From Erythrobacter sp. (GTDB lineage: Bacteria; Pseudomonadota; Alphaproteobacteria; Sphingomonadales; Sphingomonadaceae), in assembly GCA_019739335.1 (NCBI GenBank), contig CP073261.1, positions 2,842,001 through 2,906,000 of the forward strand: 64,000 nucleotides of DNA. Reading direction: 5' to 3'. Below the pieces are notes generated by a model, which had not been told where the DNA came from, searched no databases, and was given only the letters and a program-made list of their open reading frames with translations. Positions within the stretch are counted from its first letter, which is position 1; each line of letters starts with the position of its first letter. The position numbers were made by a program, and so were the translations under genes. Of this stretch, positions 44,822-55,442 are shown piece after piece.

Positions 44822-45556
44822 CTACCTCAGCCGCTTGACAAACACCCCGTCCTCGCGCCGTTCCACCTTGAAGTTATCGCTGCAGGCCTCGATCAGGTCG
44901 GAGAGACGCGCAAAGCCATAGTTGCGCACGTCGAAGCTGGAGCGATTGTTGGCGATCTTGCCGACTTCCGCCAGGCTGGCATAGCCCTGCGCATCGCGGC
45001 GAGACGCCTTCCACGCCCTGCCGAGCAAGTCGATCACTTCATCGTCTATCGGCGTCTTGGTGCCGGTCGCTTTCGGCGCGGCCTGGGGAGCTTCGACATC
45101 GCTGTCCGCAGTGGCGATAAGGGCGTCGACATCGATAAAGCGCGTGCATACCGATTTGAAGGCATCGGGTGCCTTGTAGCTACTGCCGAAACCGTAAACG
45201 ATCATCCCGTCCTGTCGCAGCCGCGTTACCAGCGGGGTGAAATCGCTGTCACTGCTCATGATCCCGAAGCCGTCCACCTTGCCGGCGTTGAGCAGGTCGA
45301 TGGCATCGATGGCCATTGCGATGTCGGTAGCGTTCTTGCCCTTGGTCAGATCGAACTGCTGCATCGGCTGGATGCCGAAGCGGTGAGTGATCTTGTTCCA
45401 GTTGCTGAGTGCGGGCTTGGCCCAATTGCCATAAGCCCGGCGGATATTCACCTGCCCCAGTTCGGCCAGCACGGTCAGCACAGGATCGATACCTGCATGG
45501 CTGGCGTTGTCTGCGTCGATCAGAAGGGCGATGTTCTTGAGTGCAGGTTCAGGCAT
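44822..45556 (-). CDS. NYN domain protein with C-terminal OST-HTH/LOTUS-like domain
   Basis: 244 residues. The N-terminal NYN (PIN-like) nuclease fold carries acidic residues in LLIDADNASH, TKGKNATDIAMAIDA and MSSDSDFTPLVTRLRQDG, as in LabA/YacP-like proteins. A linker (about 152-170) leads to a small domain (VIDLLGRAWKASRRDAQGYASLAEVGKIANN ... FKVERREDGVFVKRL) resembling OST-HTH RNA-binding modules. It is probably an RNA-processing enzyme; the substrate is not known. Confidence 0.88.
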   Translation of the reverse strand: MPEPALKNIALLIDADNASHAGIDPVLTVLAELGQVNIRRAYGNWAKPALSNWNKITHRFGIQPMQQFDLTKGKNATDIAMAIDAIDLLNAGKVDGFGIMSSDSDFTPLVTRLRQDGMIVYGFGSSYKAPDAFKSVCTRFIDVDALIATADSDVEAPQAAPKATGTKTPIDDEVIDLLGRAWKASRRDAQGYASLAEVGKIANNRSSFDVRNYGFARLSDLIEACSDNFKVERREDGVFVKRLR

Positions 45557-45748
45557 GGGAGCGTGATGGCGAAGGGGTGGGGTGAATGCAAGGCGGGGCT
45601 TGCCAGTGGTTCTCCAGGTCCGTCAGGGGGACTGGCTCACGACAGGAGTCCCGATGGAGTCCCGCCCCTCTCTGCGTGGAAGGGGTTTTTCGCGAATCGT
45701 TCGCAATAGTGTGGAAGACTGATGCGCCAAGCGCAAGCCCGATAGAAA

Positions 45749-46384
45749 TCAAGCGGGGTTAAACGCGCCTGACGCCTCGTCAAGAACGTGCAGCATTCCA
45801 TCCGAGATCGCAAAATACGCACCGCGCAGGGTGAGCTTTCCGCTCGCTTCCTTGTGCTGCACACACGGGAAGGTCCGAAGATTGGCGAGGCTCACTTTCA
45901 CCGCTGCCTGCTCCATCGCCCGCTCGGCGGGGCGTCCGGTTGTTCCAAGCTCAGCGGCGATCGGTTCGCGTACCTCGTCCAGCATATCAATCCAGTGCGC
46001 CACGAAGCCACCTTCGCCCGGCTCGTTGCCGTGCAGGTCTTGCGTCAGCGCCGCCTGGCAGCCGCCGCACATGCCGTGCCCCATTACCACGATCTCGCGC
46101 ACCTTGAGGAACTGCACTGCGAATTCGAGCGCGGCGGATACACCGTGCCGGCCGGGCGAAGTTTCGAAGGGCGGCACCAGCGCCGCGACGTTGCGGACGA
46201 CGAAAATTTCGCCCGGATCGACATCGAAGATCTGTGCCGGGTCCACCCGGCTGTCAGAACAGGCGATTACCATCACCTGCGGGGACTGGCCGTCACGCAG
46301 CTGCTCCCAGCGTTCCTTCTGCTCATGCCAGTCGCCTTCGCGGAAGCGGGCGTAGCCTTCGATCATTTCGGCAAATGTCTTCAT
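45749..46384 (-). CDS. beta-class carbonic anhydrase
   Basis: 211 residues. Interconverts CO2 and bicarbonate, which also serves carbamoyl-phosphate synthase and fatty-acid synthesis. Zinc ligands are visible as CSDSRVDP and HGMCGGC, with PGEIFVVRNVAALVPP between them. Start MKTFAEMIEGYARF. Divergent from lipA across 83 bases. Confidence 0.95.
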   Translation of the reverse strand: MKTFAEMIEGYARFREGDWHEQKERWEQLRDGQSPQVMVIACSDSRVDPAQIFDVDPGEIFVVRNVAALVPPFETSPGRHGVSAALEFAVQFLKVREIVVMGHGMCGGCQAALTQDLHGNEPGEGGFVAHWIDMLDEVREPIAAELGTTGRPAERAMEQAAVKVSLANLRTFPCVQHKEASGKLTLRGAYFAISDGMLHVLDEASGAFNPA

Positions 46385-46467
46385 GCCTGCTTCGCTGGCG
46401 CGGATTTTCGGATTTCGCAAGGGGGCAGGCGGTCAATCGGGTTGCCGGGGGAGGGTGGGGGCACTAA

Positions 46468-47421
46468 GTGAGCCACGCAATGAACGATCTCTCCTCCGCG
46501 CCCGCTCCAGACAACCAGAATCCGCTCCGCGAGCGCAAGCCGGACTGGATTCGAGTCAAGGCACCGACCAGCAAGGGCTATCACGAAACCCGGCGGCTGA
46601 TGCGCGATCTGGGGCTGAACACCGTCTGCGAGGAAGCGGCTTGCCCGAACATCGGCGAATGCTGGACGAAGAAGCACGCCACGGTGATGATCCTGGGCGA
46701 TGTCTGCACCCGCGCCTGTGCATTCTGCAACGTCAAGACCGGGATGCCGCGTCTGGTCGATCCGCTGGAGCCGGACAACGTCGCGGTCGCGGCAGGCAAG
46801 ATGGGGCTGGAACACATTGTCATCACCAGCGTGGACCGGGACGACCTGACCGATGGCGGGGCGGGCCAATTCGTCAAGGTCATCAAGGCGCTGCGGCGGG
46901 AAACGCCCAACACCACCATCGAAATCCTCACTCCCGATTTCCGCGGCAAGATGCGCGCGGCGGTGGAGGCGATTTGTGAAGCCGGGCCCGACGTTTACAA
47001 CCACAATCTCGAAACCGTGCCACGGCTCTATCCGACTATCCGCCCCGGCGCGCGCTACTACGCCTCGCTGCGGCTACTGGAGGAAGTGAAGCATCACGAT
47101 CCGATGATCTTCACCAAGTCCGGCATCATGCTGGGGCTGGGCGAGCAGCGGCTCGAAGTGCACCAGGTGATGGACGACATGCGCTGTGCGGACGTCGATT
47201 TCATGACGATGGGCCAGTACCTGCGCCCGACGCCCAAGCATGCGGCGGTTGAGGAATTCGTCCCGCCCAAGGCGTTCGATGCCTACGGCGCAATCGCGAG
47301 GGCGAAGGGCTTCCTGCAGGTGGCAGCCACTCCGCTGACCCGTTCCAGCTATCACGCGGGCGATGATTTCGCGCAGATGCGCGCCGCGCGCGAAGCAAAG
47401 CTGGCCAAGCGGCCAAATTAG
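46468..47421 (+). CDS. lipA: lipoyl synthase
   Basis: 317 residues. A radical SAM enzyme that inserts two sulfurs into octanoylated lipoyl domains. Auxiliary cluster [13 protein letters not shown], radical SAM cluster [13 protein letters not shown] and the typical [20 protein letters not shown] and TMGQYLRPT segments. It begins at a GTG with a G-rich tract about 6 bases upstream; an ATG at 46480 (MNDLSSAP) is an alternative. Followed by ratA 11 bases later. Confidence 0.97.
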   Translation: MSHAMNDLSSAPAPDNQNPLRERKPDWIRVKAPTSKGYHETRRLMRDLGLNTVCEEAACPNIGECWTKKHATVMILGDVCTRACAFCNVKTGMPRLVDPLEPDNVAVAAGKMGLEHIVITSVDRDDLTDGGAGQFVKVIKALRRETPNTTIEILTPDFRGKMRAAVEAICEAGPDVYNHNLETVPRLYPTIRPGARYYASLRLLEEVKHHDPMIFTKSGIMLGLGEQRLEVHQVMDDMRCADVDFMTMGQYLRPTPKHAAVEEFVPPKAFDAYGAIARAKGFLQVAATPLTRSSYHAGDDFAQMRAAREAKLAKRPN

Positions 47422-47432
47422 GACCTGACCTG

Positions 47433-47894
47433 ATGCCCGCGATCCGTGAAACCCGGCGGCTCCCCTACAGCGCAGAGCAGATGTTCGACCTTGTGGCCGA
47501 TGTCGATCGCTATCCGGAATTCCTGCCCTGGGTCGTTGCCACGCGGGTGCGACATGACAGCGACAGCGAGATGACCGCCGACATGCTGGTGGGGTTCAAG
47601 GCGCTGCGGGAGAAGTTCACCTCCAAGGTGGTGAAGCACCGCCCGGACTCTATCAATGTGCACTATGTCGATGGGCCGCTGCGCGATCTCGACAACAACT
47701 GGACCTTCCGCAATTGCGGGGAACAGTGCTGCGACATCGAATTCAGCGTCGATTTCACGTTCAAGAACATGATGTTCGAAGCACTGGCAGGTCAATACAT
47801 CGACCGCGCTTTCCGCAAGATGGTCTCCGCCTTCGAAGCGCGGGCGGCAGACCTTTACGGCAGCAGCAGTTCCAGCGCGCAGAGCACCGCCTGA
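47433..47894 (+). CDS. ratA: RatA-like START/polyketide-cyclase domain protein (coenzyme Q-binding COQ10 family)
   Basis: 153 residues. A SRPBCC-fold protein with LPYSAEQMFDLVADVDRYPEFLPWV and the C-terminal FEALAGQYIDRAFRKMVSAFEARA helix. In E. coli the homologue was described as a ribosome-association toxin, while eukaryotic Coq10 binds ubiquinone; the second role is more likely for a gene by lipA. Its last 40 bases overlap the end of the convergent cinA-like gene. Confidence 0.9.
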   Translation: MPAIRETRRLPYSAEQMFDLVADVDRYPEFLPWVVATRVRHDSDSEMTADMLVGFKALREKFTSKVVKHRPDSINVHYVDGPLRDLDNNWTFRNCGEQCCDIEFSVDFTFKNMMFEALAGQYIDRAFRKMVSAFEARAADLYGSSSSSAQSTA

Positions 47895-48352
47895 CGGCGC
47901 ACCCCGGCGCGGCTCTCGCCCGCAAACAGGCGTTCGTCGGCTTCGGGCTGTTCCTCGCCGCGAATGGCACGGGCGAAAACAACCGTGCCAACGGGCTTCA
48001 GATCGGTGCCGCCGCCCGGTCCGGCAATACCGCTGACCGCCACCGCGACATCGGCCTGGCTGCGTTGCAGTGCACCCTTGGCCATTTCGAAAGCGCAGGC
48101 GATCGAGACCGCGCCGAAGGCGTCGATAATATCGAGCGGCACGCCCAGATCGGCCTGCTTGGCCGCGTTGGAATAGGTCACGAAAGCACGATCGAGAACC
48201 TCCGAACTGCCGGGAATCTCGGTCAGCGCGGCGGCGACCAGCCCGCCGGTGCAGCTTTCCGCCAGCACAATCTTGCGACCGGCGGCGACGTTCTCGTCGA
48301 CCACCCGCTGGGCGAGGGCGACAATATCGGCGGGGAGGTTGGAATCACTCAT
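47855..48352 (-). CDS. CinA C-terminal domain protein (nicotinamide-nucleotide amidase)
   Basis: 165 residues, only the amidase (PncC) domain. GRKIVLAESCTGGLVAAALTEIPGSS holds the catalytic Ser, with TYSNAAKQADLGV, VAVSGIAGPGGGT and KPVGTV. It deamidates NMN in NAD recycling. It overlaps ispDF by 4 bases (ATGA) at its start and the convergent ratA at its end. Confidence 0.93.
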   Translation of the reverse strand: MSDSNLPADIVALAQRVVDENVAAGRKIVLAESCTGGLVAAALTEIPGSSEVLDRAFVTYSNAAKQADLGVPLDIIDAFGAVSIACAFEMAKGALQRSQADVAVAVSGIAGPGGGTDLKPVGTVVFARAIRGEEQPEADERLFAGESRAGVRRQAVLCALELLLP

Positions 48353-49524
48353 TTCGGGCCTGCTATTGCTGAAAGGGTGGCCACGGCCTGGGCAGCAATG
48401 CCTTCGCCGCGGCCGGTGAAGCCGAGCCGTTCGGTGGTGGTGGCCTTTACGCTGACGCAGTCTAGGCCCACCCCCAGCAGTTCGGCAAGCCGCGCGCGCA
48501 TGGCGTCCCGGTGCGGACCGATTTTCGGGGCTTCGCAGATCAGGGTGAGATCGACATTGCCGATGGCCCAGCCTGCCTGTCTTGCCAGCTTGGCCGCGTG
48601 TTCGAGGAAAGCCGACGAAGCCGCACCGCGCCATTGCGGATCGGACGGCGGGAAATGCTGGCCGATATCGCCTTGCCCACAGGCGCCGAGAATCGCATCG
48701 ACCAGCGCGTGAATGCCGACATCGGCGTCGGAATGCCCTGCGAGTCCCTTGTCGTGTTCGATCCTGAGGCCGCACAGCCACAATTCCTCGCCTTCGGCCA
48801 GGCGATGGACATCGTAACCGCTGCCGACGCGGATCGCGGGCGGGGGAGGGGTGGGCCGGTCCATGAAATCCTCCGCGAAAGTGAGTTTGCGCAGCCGTTC
48901 GTCGCCGGAGACCAGCGCGACCTCATGACCAGCGGCGCGAAGCACTTGCGCGTCGTCCCCGGCAGCGGTTGGGCCTTCCCACGCACGGTGCGCGGCGAGG
49001 ATCTCGCCAAAGTGAAACGCCTGCGGGGTCTGCACCCGGCGCAGGGTCTCGCGCTGCGCATCGCCTGCCATCAGGGCACCCTCGGCGCGGATCATACTGT
49101 CCACCACCGGGAGGACGGGGATTGCGCCGGGAGATTGCTGCAAAGCGCCAAGCAATCGCGCGATCACCTCGCGGGGCAGATCGGGGCGGGCGGCATCGTG
49201 AATCAGCACGTTGGCCGGACCGGTGTTCGCGAAAAACTCCAGCCCCAGCCTTACGCTGTCCTGCCGGGTTTCACCACCTGTTATCAGAGATATATCTTCG
49301 ATACCTGCCAGCGCGTCGCGCGCCACAGCGTCCGCGCCATCTGGAATCATCACCACCAGCGGAGCCGCCCCCGCAGCCGCGAAGGCCTCTACTGAATGCC
49401 GCAGCACCGGCTTGCCCCGCCACAGGGCAAACTGCTTGGGCAATGGCTGCCCCGCGCGCAGGCCTTTGCCCGCCGCAACGACCACGGCGGCGAATGGGGG
49501 GAGAGGCGCGGGAGCATCGGGCAT
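48349..49524 (-). CDS. ispDF: bifunctional IspD/IspF of the MEP isoprenoid pathway
   Basis: 391 residues. The N-terminal IspD cytidylyltransferase ([37 protein letters not shown]) is joined to the C-terminal IspF cyclase ([46 protein letters not shown]). Fusion of these two non-consecutive steps (CDP-ME synthesis and MEcPP formation) is usual in Alphaproteobacteria. The start MPDAPAP at 49524 was chosen because an upstream extension shows no similarity. Divergent from dusB. Confidence 0.97.
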   Translation of the reverse strand: MPDAPAPLPPFAAVVVAAGKGLRAGQPLPKQFALWRGKPVLRHSVEAFAAAGAAPLVVMIPDGADAVARDALAGIEDISLITGGETRQDSVRLGLEFFANTGPANVLIHDAARPDLPREVIARLLGALQQSPGAIPVLPVVDSMIRAEGALMAGDAQRETLRRVQTPQAFHFGEILAAHRAWEGPTAAGDDAQVLRAAGHEVALVSGDERLRKLTFAEDFMDRPTPPPPAIRVGSGYDVHRLAEGEELWLCGLRIEHDKGLAGHSDADVGIHALVDAILGACGQGDIGQHFPPSDPQWRGAASSAFLEHAAKLARQAGWAIGNVDLTLICEAPKIGPHRDAMRARLAELLGVGLDCVSVKATTTERLGFTGRGEGIAAQAVATLSAIAGPK

Positions 49525-49598
49525 CGGGCTTCGCGCGCTACCCGCTTGAGCCGCCCCTCGCAATCCACTATGCGCCTGCCCATATTTTAGGCAGACCA

Positions 49599-50615
49599 AT
49601 GACCAGCGCCCCAGTTCCTCCCCCCGTCACGCCCATCGCCATCGGCCCGGTGCAGGTCGATTGCCCGGTCGTGCTCGCCCCGATGACCGGGGTGACGGAT
49701 ATGCCGTTCCGCCAACTGGTGCGCCGCTATGGCTCCGGACTCAATGTCACCGAGATGATTGCCAGCGAAGCGGCGATCCGTGAAACGCGCCAGTCGATCC
49801 AAAAGGCGCGCTGGCACCAAAGCGAGGACCCGGTCTCCATGCAGCTTGTCGGCTGCGATCCTGCCAGCATGGCCGACGCCGCCCGGCTAAGCCAGGACCA
49901 GGGTGCAGCGATCATCGACATCAATTTCGGTTGCCCGGTGCGCAAGGTGGTCGGCCAGTTCGCCGGCAGCGCGCTGATGCGCGAGGTGCCGCTAGCGCGC
50001 AAGCTGATGGAAGCGACGGTGAAGGCCGTCAACGTCCCCGTCACCGTCAAGATGCGGATGGGTTGGGATCATGACAGCCTCAATGCCCCTGAAATGGCGC
50101 ATATCGCCGAGGACCTGGGCGTGAAGCTGGTCACGGTCCACGGGCGCACCCGCAACCAGATGTACAAGGGCAGCGCCGACTGGTCCTTTGTGCGCAAGGT
50201 GAAGGCGGCGGTGCAGATCCCGGTGATCGTCAACGGCGATATTTGCAGCGTCGCCGATGCCGCCATGGCGCTGGAGCAATCGGGCGCGGACGGGCTGATG
50301 ATCGGGCGCGGAGCCTACGGCAAGCCGTGGCTGCTGGGGCAGGTGATGCACTGGTGGCGTACGGGCGAGATGCTGGAAACCCCGCCGCTGGCCGAGCAGT
50401 ACGAGACCATCGTCGAACACTATGCCGCCATGCTGGAGCATTACGGGCAGGGTGTCGGGGTGAAAATCGCCCGCAAGCACCTCGGTTGGTACACCAAGGG
50501 GCTGCACGGCAGCGCCGAATTCCGCCAGAAGGTGAACTTCATCGACGATGCGCAGGCAGTGCTGGGTGAACTGGAGCGGTTCTACGAACCCTTCCTGATC
50601 CGCCGCGCCGCGTGA
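49599..50615 (+). CDS. dusB: tRNA-dihydrouridine synthase DusB (NifR3)
   Basis: 338 residues. An FMN-dependent reductase of tRNA uridines: [18 protein letters not shown], the catalytic Cys in [30 protein letters not shown], and VNGDI plus [10 protein letters not shown] for FMN binding. It heads the nitrogen-regulation cluster, as nifR3 does in rhizobia and Rhodobacter. Its stop overlaps the GTG start of ntrB. Confidence 0.97.
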   Translation: MTSAPVPPPVTPIAIGPVQVDCPVVLAPMTGVTDMPFRQLVRRYGSGLNVTEMIASEAAIRETRQSIQKARWHQSEDPVSMQLVGCDPASMADAARLSQDQGAAIIDINFGCPVRKVVGQFAGSALMREVPLARKLMEATVKAVNVPVTVKMRMGWDHDSLNAPEMAHIAEDLGVKLVTVHGRTRNQMYKGSADWSFVRKVKAAVQIPVIVNGDICSVADAAMALEQSGADGLMIGRGAYGKPWLLGQVMHWWRTGEMLETPPLAEQYETIVEHYAAMLEHYGQGVGVKIARKHLGWYTKGLHGSAEFRQKVNFIDDAQAVLGELERFYEPFLIRRAA

Positions 50616-51682
50616 CGCCATCGGACATTCCCGCCGGCGTTCCCGGCCCGCGCGAACAGATCGCCGGGCTGAGTTTTGCCATGCTGCTGCTTGGCCCCGA
50701 TCTCGCCATTGCCGAAGCCAATCCCGCTGCCGAAGTCTTGCTGGGAGCAAGTGCTTCGCGCCTTGCCGGTCGCAGCCTGCTCGATGTGATGGAACTGACG
50801 CAGGACCGGGTGACGCAGGTGCTTGATGAGCCCGAAGCGCAACTGGTTGCGCGCGGGCTCGATGTGCAGGTGGGGGAGCGCCGCCTGCGCCTCAATCTCA
50901 CGGTTTCCACCATCGTCACCCATCCCGGGTGGCGGATCGTTACCTTGTCCGATGCCAGCCAGGGCGAGCGGTTCGAGGAACAGGAACGCCGCCCGGCGCT
51001 GCGCGGCCCCGCCGTATTGGCACACGAGATCAAAAATCCTCTCGCCGCGATACGCGGAGCGGCGCAACTGGTGGCGCGCAAGGCGGGCGAGAACGAGCAA
51101 CGGCTCACTACGCTGATCACCGACGAAGTGGACCGGATTGCCCAACTTATTGACCGGATGCAGCGGTTGGGCCGCGAACGGTCCGAGCCGGTTTCCCCGG
51201 TCAACCTCCACCAGGCGATTCGCCGCGCAATCGAGACGGTGAAGCTGACCAGCGAACAAGCGGTGGCATGGCGCGAGGAGTTCGATCCCTCGCTGCCCCC
51301 GGTGCTCGCCAATGAGGGGGCGCTGGTGCAGGTGCTCGTCAACCTGCTCGGCAATGCGCGTGATGCAGCGATGGACAATGTCGCCCCGCAGGTGACGATC
51401 CGCACCCGCTTCGTCAGCGGATTGGTAATGAACGTGATGCGATTGGGGCGCCCAGTGAAGCTTCCGATCGAGGTGACGGTGAGCGACAACGGCAGCGGCA
51501 TTGATCCGGCGCTGGGCGAACACATTTTCGAACCCTTCGTCTCCAGCAAGCCACAGGGGCAGGGGCTGGGCCTGGCACTGGTGCAGAAGCTGGTGCGCGA
51601 CATGGACGGGCGCGTGGGCCACGAACGCGACGAGACTGGCGGATGGACGCATTTCCGCGTGCATCTGCCGGTCTCGCGATAA
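50612..51682 (+). CDS. ntrB: nitrogen regulation sensor kinase NtrB
   Basis: 356 residues, cytoplasmic. A PAS domain (about 15-115) precedes the HisKA domain with phospho-His138 in [18 protein letters not shown] and the HATPase domain ([30 protein letters not shown]). It phosphorylates or dephosphorylates NtrC under PII control. Starts at a GTG overlapping the dusB stop as GTGA; 19 bases separate it from ntrC. Confidence 0.96.
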   Translation: MTPSDIPAGVPGPREQIAGLSFAMLLLGPDLAIAEANPAAEVLLGASASRLAGRSLLDVMELTQDRVTQVLDEPEAQLVARGLDVQVGERRLRLNLTVSTIVTHPGWRIVTLSDASQGERFEEQERRPALRGPAVLAHEIKNPLAAIRGAAQLVARKAGENEQRLTTLITDEVDRIAQLIDRMQRLGRERSEPVSPVNLHQAIRRAIETVKLTSEQAVAWREEFDPSLPPVLANEGALVQVLVNLLGNARDAAMDNVAPQVTIRTRFVSGLVMNVMRLGRPVKLPIEVTVSDNGSGIDPALGEHIFEPFVSSKPQGQGLGLALVQKLVRDMDGRVGHERDETGGWTHFRVHLPVSR

Positions 51683-51701
51683 AAGAGAGAGGACAAGAGG
51701 C

Positions 51702-53111
51702 ATGGGCCGCAAGGCTTTGCTGGTCGAGGACGACAATGCCATCGTCACCGTGATCGTCGCCGGGCTGGAAGACGACGGCTTCAGCGTGGCGGTGCGCGAC
51801 AGCGTGGCGGGGCGCGATGCCGCTCTGGCGGCTGCGGACTATGACGTCATGCTGACTGACGTCATGCTCACCGACGGGGACGGGATCGCCACTCTGGGTG
51901 AGGTGCGGCAGAAATATCCCGATATGCCGGTGATTATTCTCTCGGCGCAGAACACCCTCGATACCGCCGTGCGCGCCACCGATGGCGGGGCGTTCGAGTA
52001 TTTTCCCAAGCCGTTCGATCTGGACGAAGTGGTGCGCGCGGCGCGGCAGGCGGCGGATTCGCACGGTATCAAGGGCATTGCGCCCGAGGATCAGCCCGAA
52101 GGCCTGCCGCTGATCGGCCGCAGCCAGCCGATGCAGGAGGTCTATCGCCTCATCACCCGCGTGCTGCGCAACGATCTCACTGTATTGGTGCTGGGCGAAA
52201 GCGGGACGGGCAAGGAACTGGTGGCGGAAGCGATCCACCAGCTCGGCAGCCGCAAGACCGGCCCCTTTGTGGCGGTCAATACCGCCGCGATCCCGCGCGA
52301 GCTGATCGAAAGCGAACTGTTCGGGCACGAGAAGGGGGCCTTCACCGGGGCCACCGCGCGCAATATTGGCAAGTTCGAACAGGCCAACGGCGGCACGCTG
52401 TTCCTCGACGAAATCGGCGACATGCCTGCCGAGGCGCAGACCCGGCTGCTGCGGGCGCTGCAATCGGGGCGCATTCGCCGGGTGGGCGGGAACGAGGAGA
52501 TCGAAGTGAATGTTCGCATCGTGGCTGCGACCAACCGCGATCTGGCGCCGCTGATCGCCGACGGGCGGTTCCGCGAGGACCTCTATTACCGCCTCAACGT
52601 GGTGCCGATCAAATTGCCGCCGCTGCGTGAGCGGGCAGGGGACGTGGAGCCGCTGGCGCGGCATTTCCTTGCCAGGGCGGTGAAGGAAGGTCTGCCGCAG
52701 CGGACCTTGTCTGGAGATGCCGCGCGCCTTCTCAACAAGCAGCTTTGGCGCGGCAACGTCCGCGAATTGCAGAACCTGATCTATCGCGCGGCCCTCCTGG
52801 CGCGCGAAGATGAGATTGATGCCGGGACGATTGCAGGGTTGCTGGATGATCGCGGCTTCACAACGCAACCTGCCGACCACACCGATCTGGCCGAAACCAT
52901 CGCGCAGTGGCTGGCCCGGACGGAGTTTCCCGACGGTGAACTCTACGATGGCGCGCTGGCCGAGCTGGAGCGCCCGGTGTTCCGCCATGCTCTCTCTCGC
53001 ACTGGGGGCAACCAGCTCAAGGCAGCGCAGATGCTGGGCATCAATCGCAACACTCTGCGTAAGCGCCTTGGCGAACTCGGCATCGATCCAGAGCATTTCA
53101 CGCACGGCTGA
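51702..53111 (+). CDS. ntrC: nitrogen regulation response regulator NtrC
   Basis: 469 residues. Receiver domain with acceptor Asp53 (MLTDVML), sigma-54 AAA+ domain with Walker A GESGTGKE, the intact GAFTGA loop and Walker B GGTLFLDEIGD, and a Fis-type helix-turn-helix (NQLKAAQMLGINRNTLRKRLGELGI). It activates sigma-54 promoters for nitrogen assimilation. Partner of NtrB directly upstream. Confidence 0.97.
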   Translation: MGRKALLVEDDNAIVTVIVAGLEDDGFSVAVRDSVAGRDAALAAADYDVMLTDVMLTDGDGIATLGEVRQKYPDMPVIILSAQNTLDTAVRATDGGAFEYFPKPFDLDEVVRAARQAADSHGIKGIAPEDQPEGLPLIGRSQPMQEVYRLITRVLRNDLTVLVLGESGTGKELVAEAIHQLGSRKTGPFVAVNTAAIPRELIESELFGHEKGAFTGATARNIGKFEQANGGTLFLDEIGDMPAEAQTRLLRALQSGRIRRVGGNEEIEVNVRIVAATNRDLAPLIADGRFREDLYYRLNVVPIKLPPLRERAGDVEPLARHFLARAVKEGLPQRTLSGDAARLLNKQLWRGNVRELQNLIYRAALLAREDEIDAGTIAGLLDDRGFTTQPADHTDLAETIAQWLARTEFPDGELYDGALAELERPVFRHALSRTGGNQLKAAQMLGINRNTLRKRLGELGIDPEHFTHG

Positions 53112-53169
53112 CACCACGCCGCCAGAAAACACTTGCAAATGGGCAACACTGTTGTTGTAAGCTTGCCAC

Positions 53170-55422
53170 GTGGCCAGCACGCCAGTTCCTGGAGCGGAGA
53201 CAACCGCAGCGAAGAGATCGCGCTGGTGGCGGCGGGCGCAACTGGCTGCGCGCCGGATGAACCTTTTCCTGTGGCTGGAAATCCTCTGCGGCCTGACATT
53301 GGTGGCGATGCTCGTCACCGCCTACCTGACGATAGCGGCGAGAGCCAATAGCAATAATCTCATGCCGTCAGAACAGGCGGCGGCGCTGCTGTTGGGCACG
53401 CTGATCCCGGCGCTGGGTATCGTGGTACTGTGGGGCAGGCGGATGGCGATCCGCCGCGCAGGCGGAACAACGGCGCGGCTGCACGTCAATCTGGTGTTCT
53501 TCTTTTCGCTGATCGCAGCGATACCGACGCTGTTCGTGGCGGTTTTTGCCTCGGTCCTGTTCCAGTCCGGGGTGGAGTTCTGGTTCTCCGATAGCTCGCG
53601 CGGAATCATGGAAAACGCCAATGAACTGGCGGAAGGCTATTACGACGAGAACCAACGAGCGGTGGGTCGCGAAGCGGTGGCAATGGCGGTCGATGTGCGG
53701 TTTGTGCTGCAAAACATGCCCGTCACCAGCCCCGAATTTCAGGATCAGTTCCTCCAGCAACTCTACACCCGCGAACTGAGCGAGGGCGCCATCTATCGCC
53801 GTTCGGAAGAAGGGGATGCCCGTCTCGTTGCCATTATCGACCCGCAGGATGATCGCGAGCGTGTGCGGATCTTGCCGGAAGATATGGAAATCATCGACAC
53901 TGGCACGTCCTTTGTTGCGCGCACGTCGCAAACGCGCGTGGAGGGGATTGCGCTGCTTGATCGCGATTCCGATGCCTATCTTTACGTCGCGCGCGAAGCA
54001 CAGGCCGATGCGGCCCGCCTATACGGCCAGGCGCAGACTGTCGTCAGTTCCTACGCCGATCTCACCCAGCGCGCCCGGGTGCTGCAATTGCAGTTCAACG
54101 TCGCGCTGTTCATGGTCAGCCTCGCGCTCGTCGGCTTGGCGGTTTATGCGGCTCTGCGCTTTGCCGACCGGCAAGTGAAACCGCTCGCCGATCTGGCCGA
54201 GGCGGCGGGCGAAATCGGCATGGGCAACTACGCCATGCGAGTGGAGGGACGCACCGGGCAGGATGAAATCGGCCTGCTCAACCGCGCCTTCAACCGCATG
54301 ACCGCGCAGATCGAACGGCAGACCGATGCGCTCAAAGGCGCCAACCACCAGCTCGCCGAACGCCGCGCCTTTATCGAGGCGGTGCTCGAATCGATTACTG
54401 CTGGAATCGTCTCGCTCGACGGGGAAGGGCGCATCCTGCTCATCAACAGTTCCGCGCAGCAATTGCTGCTGGAAAAGCCCGATTCGGCAATCGTGGGACA
54501 ACAACTGGCGGACGTAGTCCCCGAACTGGCCAAGCTGGTGGACGAAGGATCGCTTAGCGAAATCATCCAGTACCAGCGCGGTGGCGAATTGCTGACGCTG
54601 GCGGTGCAGCTTGCGCCCGCAACCGAAGGCATGGTCATCACCTTCGAGGATATCACCCGCCAGTTGCTCGATCAGCGGCAGGCCGCCTGGTCCGACGTTG
54701 CGCGGCGGATCGCGCATGAAATCAAGAACCCGCTCACCCCGATCCAGCTCGCCACTGAAAGGATCAAGCGGCGTTACGGCAAGCAGATCGAGAAGGATGT
54801 CGAGCTGTTCGACGAGCTGACTGGTACGATCATCCGGCAGGTCGGCGAACTGCGCAAGATGGTGGACGAGTTCTCGAGCTTCGCCCGCCTGCCCAAGCCC
54901 TTGTTCCGCAACGAGGATGCGGTCGATCTGGTGCGTCAGTCGCTGTTCCTGCAAGAGGTCGCGCACCCGGAGATCACCTACGCCTTCGCTACCGACGACA
55001 AGGTCCCGCCCATCGAATGTGACCGACACCAGTTCGGGCAGGCGATGACCAATGTCCTCAAGAATGCCGCCGAAGCGACTGAAACCCGAAGGAAAGATGC
55101 GCCGATCGATTGGCGCGCGCGGATTTCGGTCCGGGTCCGGGTGGACGGCGAGTTCATCCAGGTTGATGTCAGCGACAACGGGGTTGGCCTCCCGCAGTCC
55201 GGTGTCAACATCATCGAGCCCTATGTCACGACGCGCGAAAAGGGCACCGGGCTCGGCCTCGCCATCGTCAAGAAGATCGTCGAGGAGCACGGCGGCGAAC
55301 TCACCTTCACCAGCCTGCCCGAAGGCGGCACCCGCGTGTCGCTGCGCTTCGCCATGCACCCTGCCGATCTCGCCCCCGATCCCGCCGATTTAAACCACGA
55401 TTACACCGACACCCCCGAATGA
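53170..55422 (+). CDS. ntrY: nitrogen regulation sensor kinase NtrY
   Basis: 750 residues. Membrane sensor with an N-terminal cluster of helices (about 30-55, 75-92 and 103-128), a periplasmic sensor region, a fourth helix (about 310-335), HAMP (to about 390), a PAS domain (about 395-490), HisKA with phospho-His516 in [15 protein letters not shown], and HATPase (DNGVGLPQSG, TGLGLAIVKKIV). Cognate partner is NtrX. It starts at a GTG without a clear ribosome-binding site; MNLFLW at 53257 is a less likely alternative. Confidence 0.95.
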   Translation: MASTPVPGAETTAAKRSRWWRRAQLAARRMNLFLWLEILCGLTLVAMLVTAYLTIAARANSNNLMPSEQAAALLLGTLIPALGIVVLWGRRMAIRRAGGTTARLHVNLVFFFSLIAAIPTLFVAVFASVLFQSGVEFWFSDSSRGIMENANELAEGYYDENQRAVGREAVAMAVDVRFVLQNMPVTSPEFQDQFLQQLYTRELSEGAIYRRSEEGDARLVAIIDPQDDRERVRILPEDMEIIDTGTSFVARTSQTRVEGIALLDRDSDAYLYVAREAQADAARLYGQAQTVVSSYADLTQRARVLQLQFNVALFMVSLALVGLAVYAALRFADRQVKPLADLAEAAGEIGMGNYAMRVEGRTGQDEIGLLNRAFNRMTAQIERQTDALKGANHQLAERRAFIEAVLESITAGIVSLDGEGRILLINSSAQQLLLEKPDSAIVGQQLADVVPELAKLVDEGSLSEIIQYQRGGELLTLAVQLAPATEGMVITFEDITRQLLDQRQAAWSDVARRIAHEIKNPLTPIQLATERIKRRYGKQIEKDVELFDELTGTIIRQVGELRKMVDEFSSFARLPKPLFRNEDAVDLVRQSLFLQEVAHPEITYAFATDDKVPPIECDRHQFGQAMTNVLKNAAEATETRRKDAPIDWRARISVRVRVDGEFIQVDVSDNGVGLPQSGVNIIEPYVTTREKGTGLGLAIVKKIVEEHGGELTFTSLPEGGTRVSLRFAMHPADLAPDPADLNHDYTDTPE

Positions 55423-55442
55423 ATACCGGAAGGACATACTGA

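Noticed and set aside
45665..45690. CCCCT...AGGGG hairpin with a T run on the plus strand, as a possible small RNA end
   Set aside because: Stem of only five pairs, both neighbouring genes lie on the other strand and no promoter could be recognised.
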